A stretch of DNA of 8,279 nt from Clostridia bacterium (GTDB lineage Bacteria > Bacillota_A > Clostridia > Christensenellales > UBA1750): contig JAFPSR010000059.1 of NCBI GenBank assembly GCA_017413675.1, positions 1-8,279 on the forward strand. Reading direction: 5' to 3'. Position 1 is the first letter of the stretch; each line of letters starts with the position of its first letter. A program made the translations under genes and the position numbers. Under the pieces are notes generated by a model that had not been told where the DNA came from, made no database searches, and worked only from the letters and a program-made list of their open reading frames with translations. Below, piece after piece: positions 1 through 6,756 of this stretch.

Positions 1-654
1 GACGGCGTCCTCCCGCGCATCCGGTTTATGACCTCCCATCCCAAGGATCTTTCGGATAAACTCATCGAAACCATTGCCGGTTCCGGATCCGTCTGCCATC
101 ATATCCATCTCCCGCTGCAGAGCGGCAATGACCGGATCCTGCAGTTAATGAACCGGCATTATACCCGGGAAGACTATCTTTCCCTCGTCGGTCGGATCCG
201 TACCGCCATCCCGGATATCTCCCTGACCACCGACCTGATCGTCGGTTTCCCGACGGAAGAGGAAGCCGAGTTTGCGGATACCCTCGCCATGGTGGAAGCC
301 TGCCGGTTTGATTCCGCGTTTACCTTCAATTACTCTCCGCGGAAGGGAACCCGGGCAGCGGAAATGGAAGGACAGGTTCCTTCCGAAGTCATGACCGACC
401 GGATCCAGCGCCTGATCGCGCTCCAGGAGGAAATCACGCAGGAGAACTACAAACGGTTCCTGGGGAAGAGCGGGGAAGTCTTAACGGAAGGCACATCCCT
501 GCGGGATCCTTCCATGCTGACCGGCAAACTCTCCCAGGGCATTACCGTCAACTTCAGCGCCCCGGAACCTGTCCGGGACTATATCGGCAGATTCGTACGC
601 GTATCCATTGATTCCGCGGGACACAACACCCTGCGCGGAACCATGATCCCATAA
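1..654 (+). CDS. miaB: MiaB, tRNA-2-methylthio-N6-dimethylallyladenosine synthase (C-terminal part)
   Basis: Radical-SAM methylthiotransferase that adds a methylthio group to i6A37 of tRNAs reading UNN codons, giving ms2i6A. It is the step after MiaA, which is encoded at 5801. Only the last 217 residues are here; the frame is open from base 1. The N-terminal cluster domain and the radical-SAM CxxxCxxC motif lie upstream. Visible family landmarks, numbered from the window edge, are RFMTSHP (8-14), HLPLQSGN (36-43), TDLIVGFP (77-84) and YSPRKGT (111-117), followed by a C-terminal TRAM-type RNA-binding domain (about 150-217). The TRAM region reads TGKLSQGITVNF, where many MiaB proteins have a GRT..nk.VnF version, so it is somewhat divergent. 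An internal ATG at 28 is not the true start, because homology runs through it. A 27-base gap leads to the Ric-family gene. RimO and MtaB are related, but the RFMTSHP and HLPLQSG wording and the neighbours favour MiaB. Confidence 0.95.
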   Translation, partial: DGVLPRIRFMTSHPKDLSDKLIETIAGSGSVCHHIHLPLQSGNDRILQLMNRHYTREDYLSLVGRIRTAIPDISLTTDLIVGFPTEEEAEFADTLAMVEACRFDSAFTFNYSPRKGTRAAEMEGQVPSEVMTDRIQRLIALQEEITQENYKRFLGKSGEVLTEGTSLRDPSMLTGKLSQGITVNFSAPEPVRDYIGRFVRVSIDSAGHNTLRGTMIP

Positions 655-681
655 CAACTAAATGACAAGGAGTATACAATC

Positions 682-1083
682 ATGAAAGTGGAACTTTTTG
701 AAAAAGCCAGACTGCTTGGGGAAGCCCTGCTCGAATCCGAAGAATATCAGAGACTGCAGGGGAAACAGGATATCGTAAACCAGAATCCCGAAGCCCAGGA
801 GCTTTTCAATCAGTATAACGAGATGCAGAAAACGGTCGAGATGATGCTTCAGCAGGATGAAGTCGATTCCGTCGCCATGAAGGCCATGTCGCAGAAGATC
901 GAGGAATGCCGCAATGAACTGCAGCAGCTTCCCGATGTCATTGAGATGGCCCAGGCCCAGACCGATTTCCAGACCCTGATGGGCCAGGTCAACCAGGTCA
1001 TCCGCTACATCATCACAGGCGAGCTCGGCGATGCCAACTGCACCGGCGACTGCAGCACCTGTTCTTCCTGCGCTTCTCACTGA
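682..1083 (+). CDS. YlbF/YmcA (Ric) family protein with C-terminal cysteine cluster
   Basis: A 133-residue, mostly helical protein of the YlbF/YmcA family. In B. subtilis, RicA (YmcA), RicF (YlbF) and RicT form a complex that carries Fe-S clusters and guides RNase Y processing of mRNAs, with effects on sporulation, competence and biofilm formation. What is seen: a Glu/Gln-rich amphipathic helical body (about 3-112) with the family-like stretch QNPEAQELFNQYNEMQK (34-50), then a short tail with cysteines at 120, 124, 127 and 130 (C-x3-C-x2-C-x2-C), plus one at 76. The tail could ligate an Fe-S cluster, by inference from the B. subtilis proteins. An AAGGAG at 667-672 sits 9 bases before the ATG. 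Its place directly after miaB matches ymcA of B. subtilis, so it is probably the RicA equivalent, but RicA and RicF are paralogues and I cannot decide which, so no symbol is given. Confidence 0.85.
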   Translation: MKVELFEKARLLGEALLESEEYQRLQGKQDIVNQNPEAQELFNQYNEMQKTVEMMLQQDEVDSVAMKAMSQKIEECRNELQQLPDVIEMAQAQTDFQTLMGQVNQVIRYIITGELGDANCTGDCSTCSSCASH

Positions 1084-1105
1084 CCGTTGCTTTACGGTGC
1101 AATGG
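1084..1105 (+). other. Small hairpin just after the Ric-family stop codon
   Basis: CCGTTGC (1084-1090) can pair with GCAATGG (1099-1105), giving seven pairs with one G-U, around an 8-base loop. It begins right after the TGA stop at 1081-1083. The bases that follow are GGGGTTAAAAC, with no run of T, so it does not look like a normal intrinsic terminator. It may protect the mRNA 3' end, attenuate weakly, or be chance. The rest of the gap up to 1160 shows no clear gene and no convincing promoter; the nearest candidate is TTGCTT (1087-1092) with TAAAAC (1111-1116) at an 18-base spacing, which is weak. Confidence 0.3.
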
Positions 1106-1160
1106 GGGGTTAAAACATATTCCTGATCGGTATCCCCACAGGTTTTCTCATTTTTCATCC

Positions 1161-1179
1161 GGCGAATGTTGACTTCGCC
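1161..1179 (+). promoter_or_regulatory. Hairpin immediately upstream of the mutS ribosome binding site
   Basis: GGCGAA (1161-1166) and TTCGCC (1174-1179) are a perfect 6-base inverted repeat around a 7-base loop. The stem ends three bases before the AAGGAG of mutS. It is preceded by a T-rich stretch (CTCATTTTTCATCC, 1147-1160) rather than followed by one, so on the + strand it is not a terminator. In the mRNA it could affect ribosome loading on mutS or act as a processing or stability element. Whether it is conserved is unknown; a 6-bp stem can arise by chance. Confidence 0.35.
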
Positions 1180-1182
1180 CAT

Positions 1183-1188
1183 AAGGAG
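1183..1188 (+). promoter_or_regulatory. Ribosome binding site of mutS
   Basis: AAGGAG lies 8 bases before the ATG at 1197, an ideal match and spacing. It fixes the mutS start at 1197 rather than at later in-frame ATG codons such as those at residues 6 and 7. Confidence 0.8.
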
Positions 1189-1196
1189 AAACAGCT

Positions 1197-3788
1197 ATGG
1201 CTCTCACTGCAATGATGCAGCATTATCTTCAGATGAAATCCGAACACAAGGACTGTATCCTTCTGTACCGTCTCGGGGATTTCTATGAAATGTTCTTTGA
1301 CGATGCCATCCTGGTTTCCAGGGAACTGGAACTCACGCTGACCGGCAAAGACTGCGGTCTGAAGGAACGGGCCCCGATGTGCGGGGTTCCTTATCATGCA
1401 GTGGACCAGTATATCCAGAAGCTGATTGCCAAGGGATACCACGTCGCGATCTGCGAACAGCTCAGTGACCCCGCCCTGAGCAAGGGCCTGGTGGAACGGG
1501 GCATCACGCAGATTATCACGCCCGGCACCTATATGCCGGCCAACGAGATCAACCGCAAGGACAACCGCTACCTTCTGTGCATCTATGTCAACAAAACGCA
1601 TGACCGTGTCGGTTATGCCTACTGTGATGTTTCCACAGGGGAACTTATCGTATCCCAGGACCGCAATCCTCTGGAAATCGAGTACCAGATCAGCCGTATC
1701 GACCCCAAGGAAATCCTCTGTAACCCGGAAGCCTCCGGCTATATCCAGGAAGAAGAGTTCCGGGCCATGCTTTCCGTACTGGAAGAGGAACGTTTTGACC
1801 TGAACGGAGCACGGACTGCCCTGAAAGCGCAGTTGTCCCAGCCGCTGTCCGCCTATGGGTGCGAAAGAATGCCCCTGGCCGTAGCTGCCTGCGGGGCCGT
1901 CCTGTGGTATCTGCATACGACCCAGTTCAACGACCTGGAACACATCAATTCCCTTCGGGTTTACCTGCCCCGGGACCATATGCTCCTGGAGGCTTCTGCC
2001 AGACGTTCCCTGGAATTGGTCCAGTCCATCCAGGGGCAGAGGAATACAGGCACCCTCCTGCACGTCCTGGACAAGACCCAGACGGCCATGGGCGGACGCC
2101 TTCTGCGCAGCTGGCTGGAAGAGCCGCTGATCAACCTTTCCGAAATCCATAAACGGCAGGATGCCGTGGAAGAACTTCTGAACGCATATCCGCAGCGGCA
2201 GGAAATCACGGATTCCCTGCGCAGTGTCTATGACCTGGAAAGGATCCTGTCCAAACTGGCGCTGAATTCCATCAATGCCAGGGATATGCTGGCCCTCCAC
2301 CGGTCCCTTACCTCCCTGCCGCACATTCTTTCGGTCCTGGAACCGTTTACGTCGGCTTACCTGGACGAACTCAGGTCCGAGATCGACCCGATGGAAGAAT
2401 TGTGCTTACGAATTGAAAACACCATTTCCGAAGATGCCCCGATCCAGACCACGGAAGGCGGGATCATCCGCAGCGGGTTCTCTCCCGAGCTGGATGAACT
2501 GCGTGCTGCCAGCAAGAGCGGGAAGGACTGGGTTCTGGAAATGGAAGCCAGGGAACGGGATGCCACCGGCATCCGGAACCTGAAAATCGGCTTCAACCGG
2601 GTCATGGGGTATTACATCGATGTCACCAAATCCAACCTCAACCTGGTACCTGCCTATTATGTACGCAAACAGACGCTGACCAACAGCGAACGCTATATCA
2701 CCCCGGATCTCAAGCAGCTGGAAGACAAAATCCTTTCCGCGGAAGAGCGCTCCCAGAAACTGGAATATGAGATCTTCGTCGAGCTGCGCAATGAAATGCA
2801 CCGGCTCCTTGCCCGGATTAAACGGACAGCCCAGGCGGTCAAGACGCTGGATGTCCTCTGTTCCTTTGCGCAGGTTGCCCAGGAGCGCCATTACTGCAAA
2901 CCGGAAGTCAATGACGGGTTTGACCTGATCATCCAGGACGGCCGGCACCCGGTCGTCGAAGCCATGATCGATGAAAACTTCGTTCCCAACGATATCCATC
3001 TGACCCCGGAAGAGCGTTTCATGGTGATTACCGGGCCCAACATGGCCGGTAAATCCACCTACATGCGCCAGGTCGCCCTGATCGTCTTAATGGCGCATAT
3101 CGGCTCCTTTGTCCCGGCCAAAAAAGCGGTCATTTCCGTTACCGATGCGATCTTTACGCGGGTCGGTGCTTCGGATGACCTGGCTGGCGGCCGCAGCACG
3201 TTTATGGTGGAAATGAACGAACTGAGCGATATCGTCAAGCACGCAACCAAAAACAGCCTCATCATCCTGGATGAAATCGGGCGCGGGACCTCCACCCTGG
3301 ACGGTCTTTCCATCGCCTGGGCCAGTGCCGAATATATCGCCAATCCCAAACGCCTCGGCGCCAAGACGCTGTTTGCCACCCACTATCATGAACTTTCCGA
3401 ACTGGAAGGGAAGATCGAAGGGGTTGTAAATTACCGCAGCGAGGTGGAAGAATTCAAGGATGAGATCATTTTCCTGCGCAAAATCACGCGGGGGAACGCG
3501 GAATCCTCCTACGGCATCCAGGTAGCCTCGCTGGCAGGCCTTCCGGATCCCATGATCAACCGTGCCCGGGAAATCCAGGCGCGGATCGAAGCCAGCAGCA
3601 TCAATAAACAATCCGTAGGGGAGAACCTCATCAACGGCCCGAAGGTAAAACCCCGCCAGGTCTCCCTGACCGATTATGACGCAGTCGGGTTCGCGCAGGA
3701 AATTGCCGCGCTGGACGTGAAAAACATCACCCCGATCGAAGCGCTGAACCTCCTTTATAAACTGACTGAGAGAGCGAAACTGATCTAA
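1197..3788 (+). CDS. mutS: DNA mismatch repair protein MutS
   Basis: Mismatch-sensing ATPase that binds base mismatches and small loops as a dimer, clamps on DNA and recruits MutL. The 863 residues match the usual MutS length (B. subtilis and E. coli about 850-860), so it appears complete. The N-terminal mismatch-binding domain carries the F-x-E motif as Phe29-Tyr30-Glu31 in GDFYEMF. Connector, lever and clamp domains follow (about 125-560). The ABC-type ATPase domain shows Walker A GPNMAGKST (613-621), the signature region GGRSTFMVEM (664-673), Walker B ILDE with Asp692-Glu693, and the switch His729 in THYHEL. The C-terminal dimerisation segment ends in the familiar TPIEALNLLYKL. At 821-825 QVSLT sits where B. 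subtilis MutS has its sliding-clamp motif, but without the aromatic residues. MutS1 rather than MutS2: the F-x-E domain is present and no Smr domain is seen. mutL starts 17 bases downstream, which suggests co-transcription. Confidence 0.98.
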   Translation: MALTAMMQHYLQMKSEHKDCILLYRLGDFYEMFFDDAILVSRELELTLTGKDCGLKERAPMCGVPYHAVDQYIQKLIAKGYHVAICEQLSDPALSKGLVERGITQIITPGTYMPANEINRKDNRYLLCIYVNKTHDRVGYAYCDVSTGELIVSQDRNPLEIEYQISRIDPKEILCNPEASGYIQEEEFRAMLSVLEEERFDLNGARTALKAQLSQPLSAYGCERMPLAVAACGAVLWYLHTTQFNDLEHINSLRVYLPRDHMLLEASARRSLELVQSIQGQRNTGTLLHVLDKTQTAMGGRLLRSWLEEPLINLSEIHKRQDAVEELLNAYPQRQEITDSLRSVYDLERILSKLALNSINARDMLALHRSLTSLPHILSVLEPFTSAYLDELRSEIDPMEELCLRIENTISEDAPIQTTEGGIIRSGFSPELDELRAASKSGKDWVLEMEARERDATGIRNLKIGFNRVMGYYIDVTKSNLNLVPAYYVRKQTLTNSERYITPDLKQLEDKILSAEERSQKLEYEIFVELRNEMHRLLARIKRTAQAVKTLDVLCSFAQVAQERHYCKPEVNDGFDLIIQDGRHPVVEAMIDENFVPNDIHLTPEERFMVITGPNMAGKSTYMRQVALIVLMAHIGSFVPAKKAVISVTDAIFTRVGASDDLAGGRSTFMVEMNELSDIVKHATKNSLIILDEIGRGTSTLDGLSIAWASAEYIANPKRLGAKTLFATHYHELSELEGKIEGVVNYRSEVEEFKDEIIFLRKITRGNAESSYGIQVASLAGLPDPMINRAREIQARIEASSINKQSVGENLINGPKVKPRQVSLTDYDAVGFAQEIAALDVKNITPIEALNLLYKLTERAKLI

Positions 3789-3793
3789 CATAC

Positions 3794-3798
3794 AGGAG
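3794..3798 (+). promoter_or_regulatory. Ribosome binding site that decides the mutL start
   Basis: AGGAG at 3794-3798 lies only one base before the first in-frame ATG (3800) but seven bases before the second (3806). The second spacing is the workable one, so translation most likely begins at 3806. The site lies in the 17-base gap between mutS and mutL. Confidence 0.75.
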
Positions 3799-3805
3799 TA
3801 TGTCC

Positions 3806-5788
3806 ATGGAGAAGAATCCGAAAAAGATCAATATACTGGATACACAGACGACCAACCGGATTGCCGCCGGTGAAGTTGTGGAGCGTCCTTCCTCCGTCGT
3901 CAAAGAACTGCTCGAGAATGCAATCGACGCCCATGCCGATGCCGTTACTCTGGATATCCGGGAAGGCGGGATCGGCTATATCCGTGTATCCGACAACGGG
4001 GTCGGCATCGCACCGGAAGACCTCCGAATCGCCTTTGAACGGCATGCCACCTCCAAGATCCATTCCGGAGATCCTCTGGACCAGATCGGTACCCTCGGGT
4101 TCCGCGGGGAAGCCCTGCCCTCCATTGCGGCAGTTTCCAAAGTCGAACTGACCAGCCGCCCTGCCGGCGCTGCTTCCGGCATGCGGATCAATATCGAAGG
4201 CGGCCAGGTCCTTTCCGTCAAGCAGGCCGGAAGCCCGGACGGAACCACGTTTATTATGCGGGACCTGTTTTACAATACGCCTGCCCGCAGGAAATTCCTC
4301 AAGCGGGAAAGCACCGAAGCCGGGTATATCTCAGATATCGTCACGCAGCTGGCTTTAAGCCGCCCGGACATTTCCTTCCGCTTTGTCAACCAGGGGAAAA
4401 CCGTATTCCAGACGCCCGGTGACGGGAATCTGCAGCACGCCATGATCGCCGTTCACGGGAAACAGATGAGCGGGACCATTCCGGTCCAGGGTGAAAGCGG
4501 TCTCATCCGCATCTCCGGCTATATCGGCGTCGGGGAACTCGGCCGCGGCAACCGGAACTATGAGATGTGGTATGTCAACAGACGCTACATCAAAAACGCG
4601 GTCCTCTCCATGGCTTTGGAAAATGCCTGTAAGGGGAGCATCACCATCGGGCGCTTCCCGTACTGCGTCCTGTTCCTGGACCTGCCCATGGAACAGGTGG
4701 ATGTCAATGTCCATCCGAATAAACTGGAAGTCCGCTTCCGGGACGAATACCTGGTCCATAACGCGGTGCAGCGCATCCTGAACGAGGCGCTCTACCTGCC
4801 GCTCCGGACCATCCGGGAAAACACCGTTTTCAACCAGGATGCTGGTGAGAAACCCGCGCCTTCCCAGGGCACCTGGACACAGACAACGCCCGCAGCGCCG
4901 GAAAAACCGGCCGTTTCCAGGCCGGCTTCTTCTGTGCCTCCCGTCCAGGCCACTCCGAAACCCGCTGAGGATTTCTTCCGGAAAGCGGAGCGGGGAGAAC
5001 CTCTGCCGAACTATCCGAAGCCCGATACCGGGAGGGAAGAGGGCGTGCATTTCCATGCCCTGCCCGGGGAAATCCCGTCTCCCGCCGTACCCGATCCCGC
5101 CCCGGCTGCCATCCCGGCAGTCCCGGCCGTGGATCCCGTTCCCGCAGTTCCTGTCCCGGGTCCCGCAGCGCCCGTACAGACGGAAATGGATACCTCTTCC
5201 GTTCCGTCCCTGCATGATTGCCGGATCCTGGGAACCCTGTTCAGCACCTATATTCTGGTGCAGCAGGAAGATACCGTTTATATCATCGACCAACATGCCG
5301 CACATGAGCGGCTCCGTTATGAGGAGCTGGTCCGTCGTTCCGAAACGCATACACTGTCCCAGCAATTGCTCCTGCCGCACCGGGTGGAAGTAACCCTTCG
5401 GGAGAAGGATGCGATTGAGCAGAACCTCCCCCTGTTCCGGGAGATCGGGTTTGAGATCGAACCTTTTGAAGAAAACAGTTACCGGGTTTCCGCAGTGCCC
5501 GTCATTCTGGGACAGCCCCAGATTTCCGGTTTCTTCCAGGAGGTACTGGACAGCCTGACCGGGCAGTTCAGCAACCGCGCCGAAGACCTGCGCCGGGCAG
5601 AGCTCATCCGGGCGGCCTGCCACAGTGCCGTCAAGGGCGGGGACAGGCTGGAACAAGCCGAGATCATTGCCCTGATGAACGCAATCCGGGACGAACAGAT
5701 CCCGCTGACCTGCCCGCACGGACGTCCCATCTATGTCACGCTGACCCAGCATGACCTGGAAAGACGGTTCAGCCGGATCCAGGGATAA
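3806..5788 (+). CDS. mutL: DNA mismatch repair endonuclease MutL
   Basis: Partner of MutS; an ATP-gated nicking enzyme in bacteria without Dam/MutH-directed repair. From the 3806 start it is 660 residues; an ATG at 3800 would add two. The N-terminal GHKL ATPase domain has NRIAAGEVVERPSSVVKEL, Glu37-Asn38 in ENAIDA, DNGVGI (63-68) and GFRGEAL (98-104). A long linker (about 343-468) follows, ending in a Pro/Ala/Val-rich tract (426-458: 12 Pro, 9 Ala, 7 Val of 33). The C-terminal domain (469-660) carries the endonuclease metal motif DQHA-x2-E-x4-E (Asp495, Glu501, Glu506), ACHSAVKGGD with Cys605, CPHGRP (636-641) and a final FSR (655-657), all marks of nicking-competent MutL. QQLLLP (519-524) aligns with the sliding-clamp-binding QEMIVP of B. 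subtilis MutL. These motifs imply methyl-independent repair (inference). It follows mutS and precedes miaA by 12 bases. Confidence 0.97.
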   Translation: MEKNPKKINILDTQTTNRIAAGEVVERPSSVVKELLENAIDAHADAVTLDIREGGIGYIRVSDNGVGIAPEDLRIAFERHATSKIHSGDPLDQIGTLGFRGEALPSIAAVSKVELTSRPAGAASGMRINIEGGQVLSVKQAGSPDGTTFIMRDLFYNTPARRKFLKRESTEAGYISDIVTQLALSRPDISFRFVNQGKTVFQTPGDGNLQHAMIAVHGKQMSGTIPVQGESGLIRISGYIGVGELGRGNRNYEMWYVNRRYIKNAVLSMALENACKGSITIGRFPYCVLFLDLPMEQVDVNVHPNKLEVRFRDEYLVHNAVQRILNEALYLPLRTIRENTVFNQDAGEKPAPSQGTWTQTTPAAPEKPAVSRPASSVPPVQATPKPAEDFFRKAERGEPLPNYPKPDTGREEGVHFHALPGEIPSPAVPDPAPAAIPAVPAVDPVPAVPVPGPAAPVQTEMDTSSVPSLHDCRILGTLFSTYILVQQEDTVYIIDQHAAHERLRYEELVRRSETHTLSQQLLLPHRVEVTLREKDAIEQNLPLFREIGFEIEPFEENSYRVSAVPVILGQPQISGFFQEVLDSLTGQFSNRAEDLRRAELIRAACHSAVKGGDRLEQAEIIALMNAIRDEQIPLTCPHGRPIYVTLTQHDLERRFSRIQG

Positions 5789-5800
5789 GGAAGGAAGGCA

Positions 5801-6736
5801 ATGAACAAGATTTGGGTAATTGCCGGCCCGACCGCAACCGGGAAAACCAAAACAGCTGTCCAGGTTGCCCTGGATACAAACACGGATATTATCTCCATGG
5901 ATTCCATGCAGATCTACCGGCAGATGACGATCGGCACCGCCAAGCCAACACCGGAAGAGATGCGCGGGATCCGTCATGACCTGGTCGGCACCGTTGATCT
6001 GCGGGACAACGGCTATACGGTTGCCCGCTACCGCCAGGACGCGGAAGCCTGCATGCAGAGGATCTTTTCGGAAGGAAAGACCCCCTTGTTTGTCGGCGGG
6101 ACCGGACTGTATTTAAACAGCATCCTGTATCCCATGCAGTATGCCTCCGCTTCGGAAAGCCCTGAGACCCGCCTGAAATGGCAGGTGTTCCTGGAAAAAG
6201 AAGGGAAGGGCGCCCTGTTTGCGGAATTGGAAAAAGCCGACCCGCTCAGTGCACGGAGGCTCCATCCCAACGACACCAGGCGCGTCATCCGTGCTCTGGA
6301 AGTCTGGGAAGCAACCGGGAAATCCATTTCAGCCCAGCACGATGCCGAAAAACAGCGACTGTACGATGCCCGGATCGTCATATTGACCATGCCCCGGGAA
6401 CACCTGTACCAACGGATCAATGAACGGGTGGACCGGATGATCCAAAGCGGCCTGATAGAAGAAGTCAAAGAATTGTCCCAGCAGGGATTTGACGAGCAGA
6501 CCCGCGGGATGCAGGGAATCGGCTATAAGGAAGTCGTGCGCTTCCTCAAAGGGGAATATTCCCTTGCCGAGATGACGGAAACAATCAAACAGGAGAGCCG
6601 CCGCTATGCCAAGCGCCAGATGACCTGGTTCCGCCAGTTCGGGGACGCCCTGTTCCTGGATGTGGAGAGCATGGATTTTCCCGCCCTCTGCCATACGATC
6701 GAGGAGCGTTTTGAAGAAGAATTCCAGCCTGTATAA
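5801..6736 (+). CDS. miaA: MiaA, tRNA dimethylallyltransferase
   Basis: Transfers the dimethylallyl group from DMAPP to N6 of A37 in tRNAs that read UNN codons, making the i6A substrate of MiaB. The 311 residues fit the family (about 300-320). Seen: P-loop GPTATGKT (9-16); DSMQIYR (34-40), where Asp34 aligns with the proposed general base; IGTAKPTPEEM (44-54); GGTGLY (99-104); the RRVIRALEVWEATGKS block (around 160-175); GIGYKEV; and KRQMTWFRQ near the C terminus. One position departs from the common wording: residues 56-61 read GIRHDL, where many MiaA have G-v-P-H-H-L. A purine-rich AAGGAAGG (5791-5798) lies just before the ATG, and the gap to mutL is 12 bases, so it is very likely translated from the same message. 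In B. subtilis hfq follows miaA; here it does not. Confidence 0.97.
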   Translation: MNKIWVIAGPTATGKTKTAVQVALDTNTDIISMDSMQIYRQMTIGTAKPTPEEMRGIRHDLVGTVDLRDNGYTVARYRQDAEACMQRIFSEGKTPLFVGGTGLYLNSILYPMQYASASESPETRLKWQVFLEKEGKGALFAELEKADPLSARRLHPNDTRRVIRALEVWEATGKSISAQHDAEKQRLYDARIVILTMPREHLYQRINERVDRMIQSGLIEEVKELSQQGFDEQTRGMQGIGYKEVVRFLKGEYSLAEMTETIKQESRRYAKRQMTWFRQFGDALFLDVESMDFPALCHTIEERFEEEFQPV

Positions 6737-6756
6737 GAAAAAGAGGTTTATAGATT

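Noticed and set aside
1087..1116. Possible promoter before mutS (TTGCTT, 18 bases, TAAAAC)
   Set aside because: Both boxes are poor matches, the spacing is slightly long, and the -35 overlaps a hairpin arm; not enough to call an internal promoter.
658..1182. 174-codon - strand frame over the Ric-family gene and the following gap
   Set aside because: The only part not opposite a gene is the 113-base gap; no homology, and the hydrophobic Leu/Phe-rich stretch is the reverse of Glu/Gln-rich helical codons.
1155..2324. 389-codon open frame on the - strand opposite mutS
   Set aside because: Antisense shadow of mutS; no family similarity that I recognise, and it ignores the strand on which every real gene here lies.
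5081..5179. Tandem repeat or CRISPR-like array in the Pro/Ala-rich stretch
   Set aside because: The near-repeats are short, irregular and in frame with mutL; they encode a protein linker, not a DNA repeat array.
4355..5977. 540-codon open frame on the - strand opposite mutL
   Set aside because: It lies opposite a clear MutL with all its motifs, has no recognisable domain, and its Gly/Arg/Asp-rich composition is what a GC-rich coding strand gives when read backwards.
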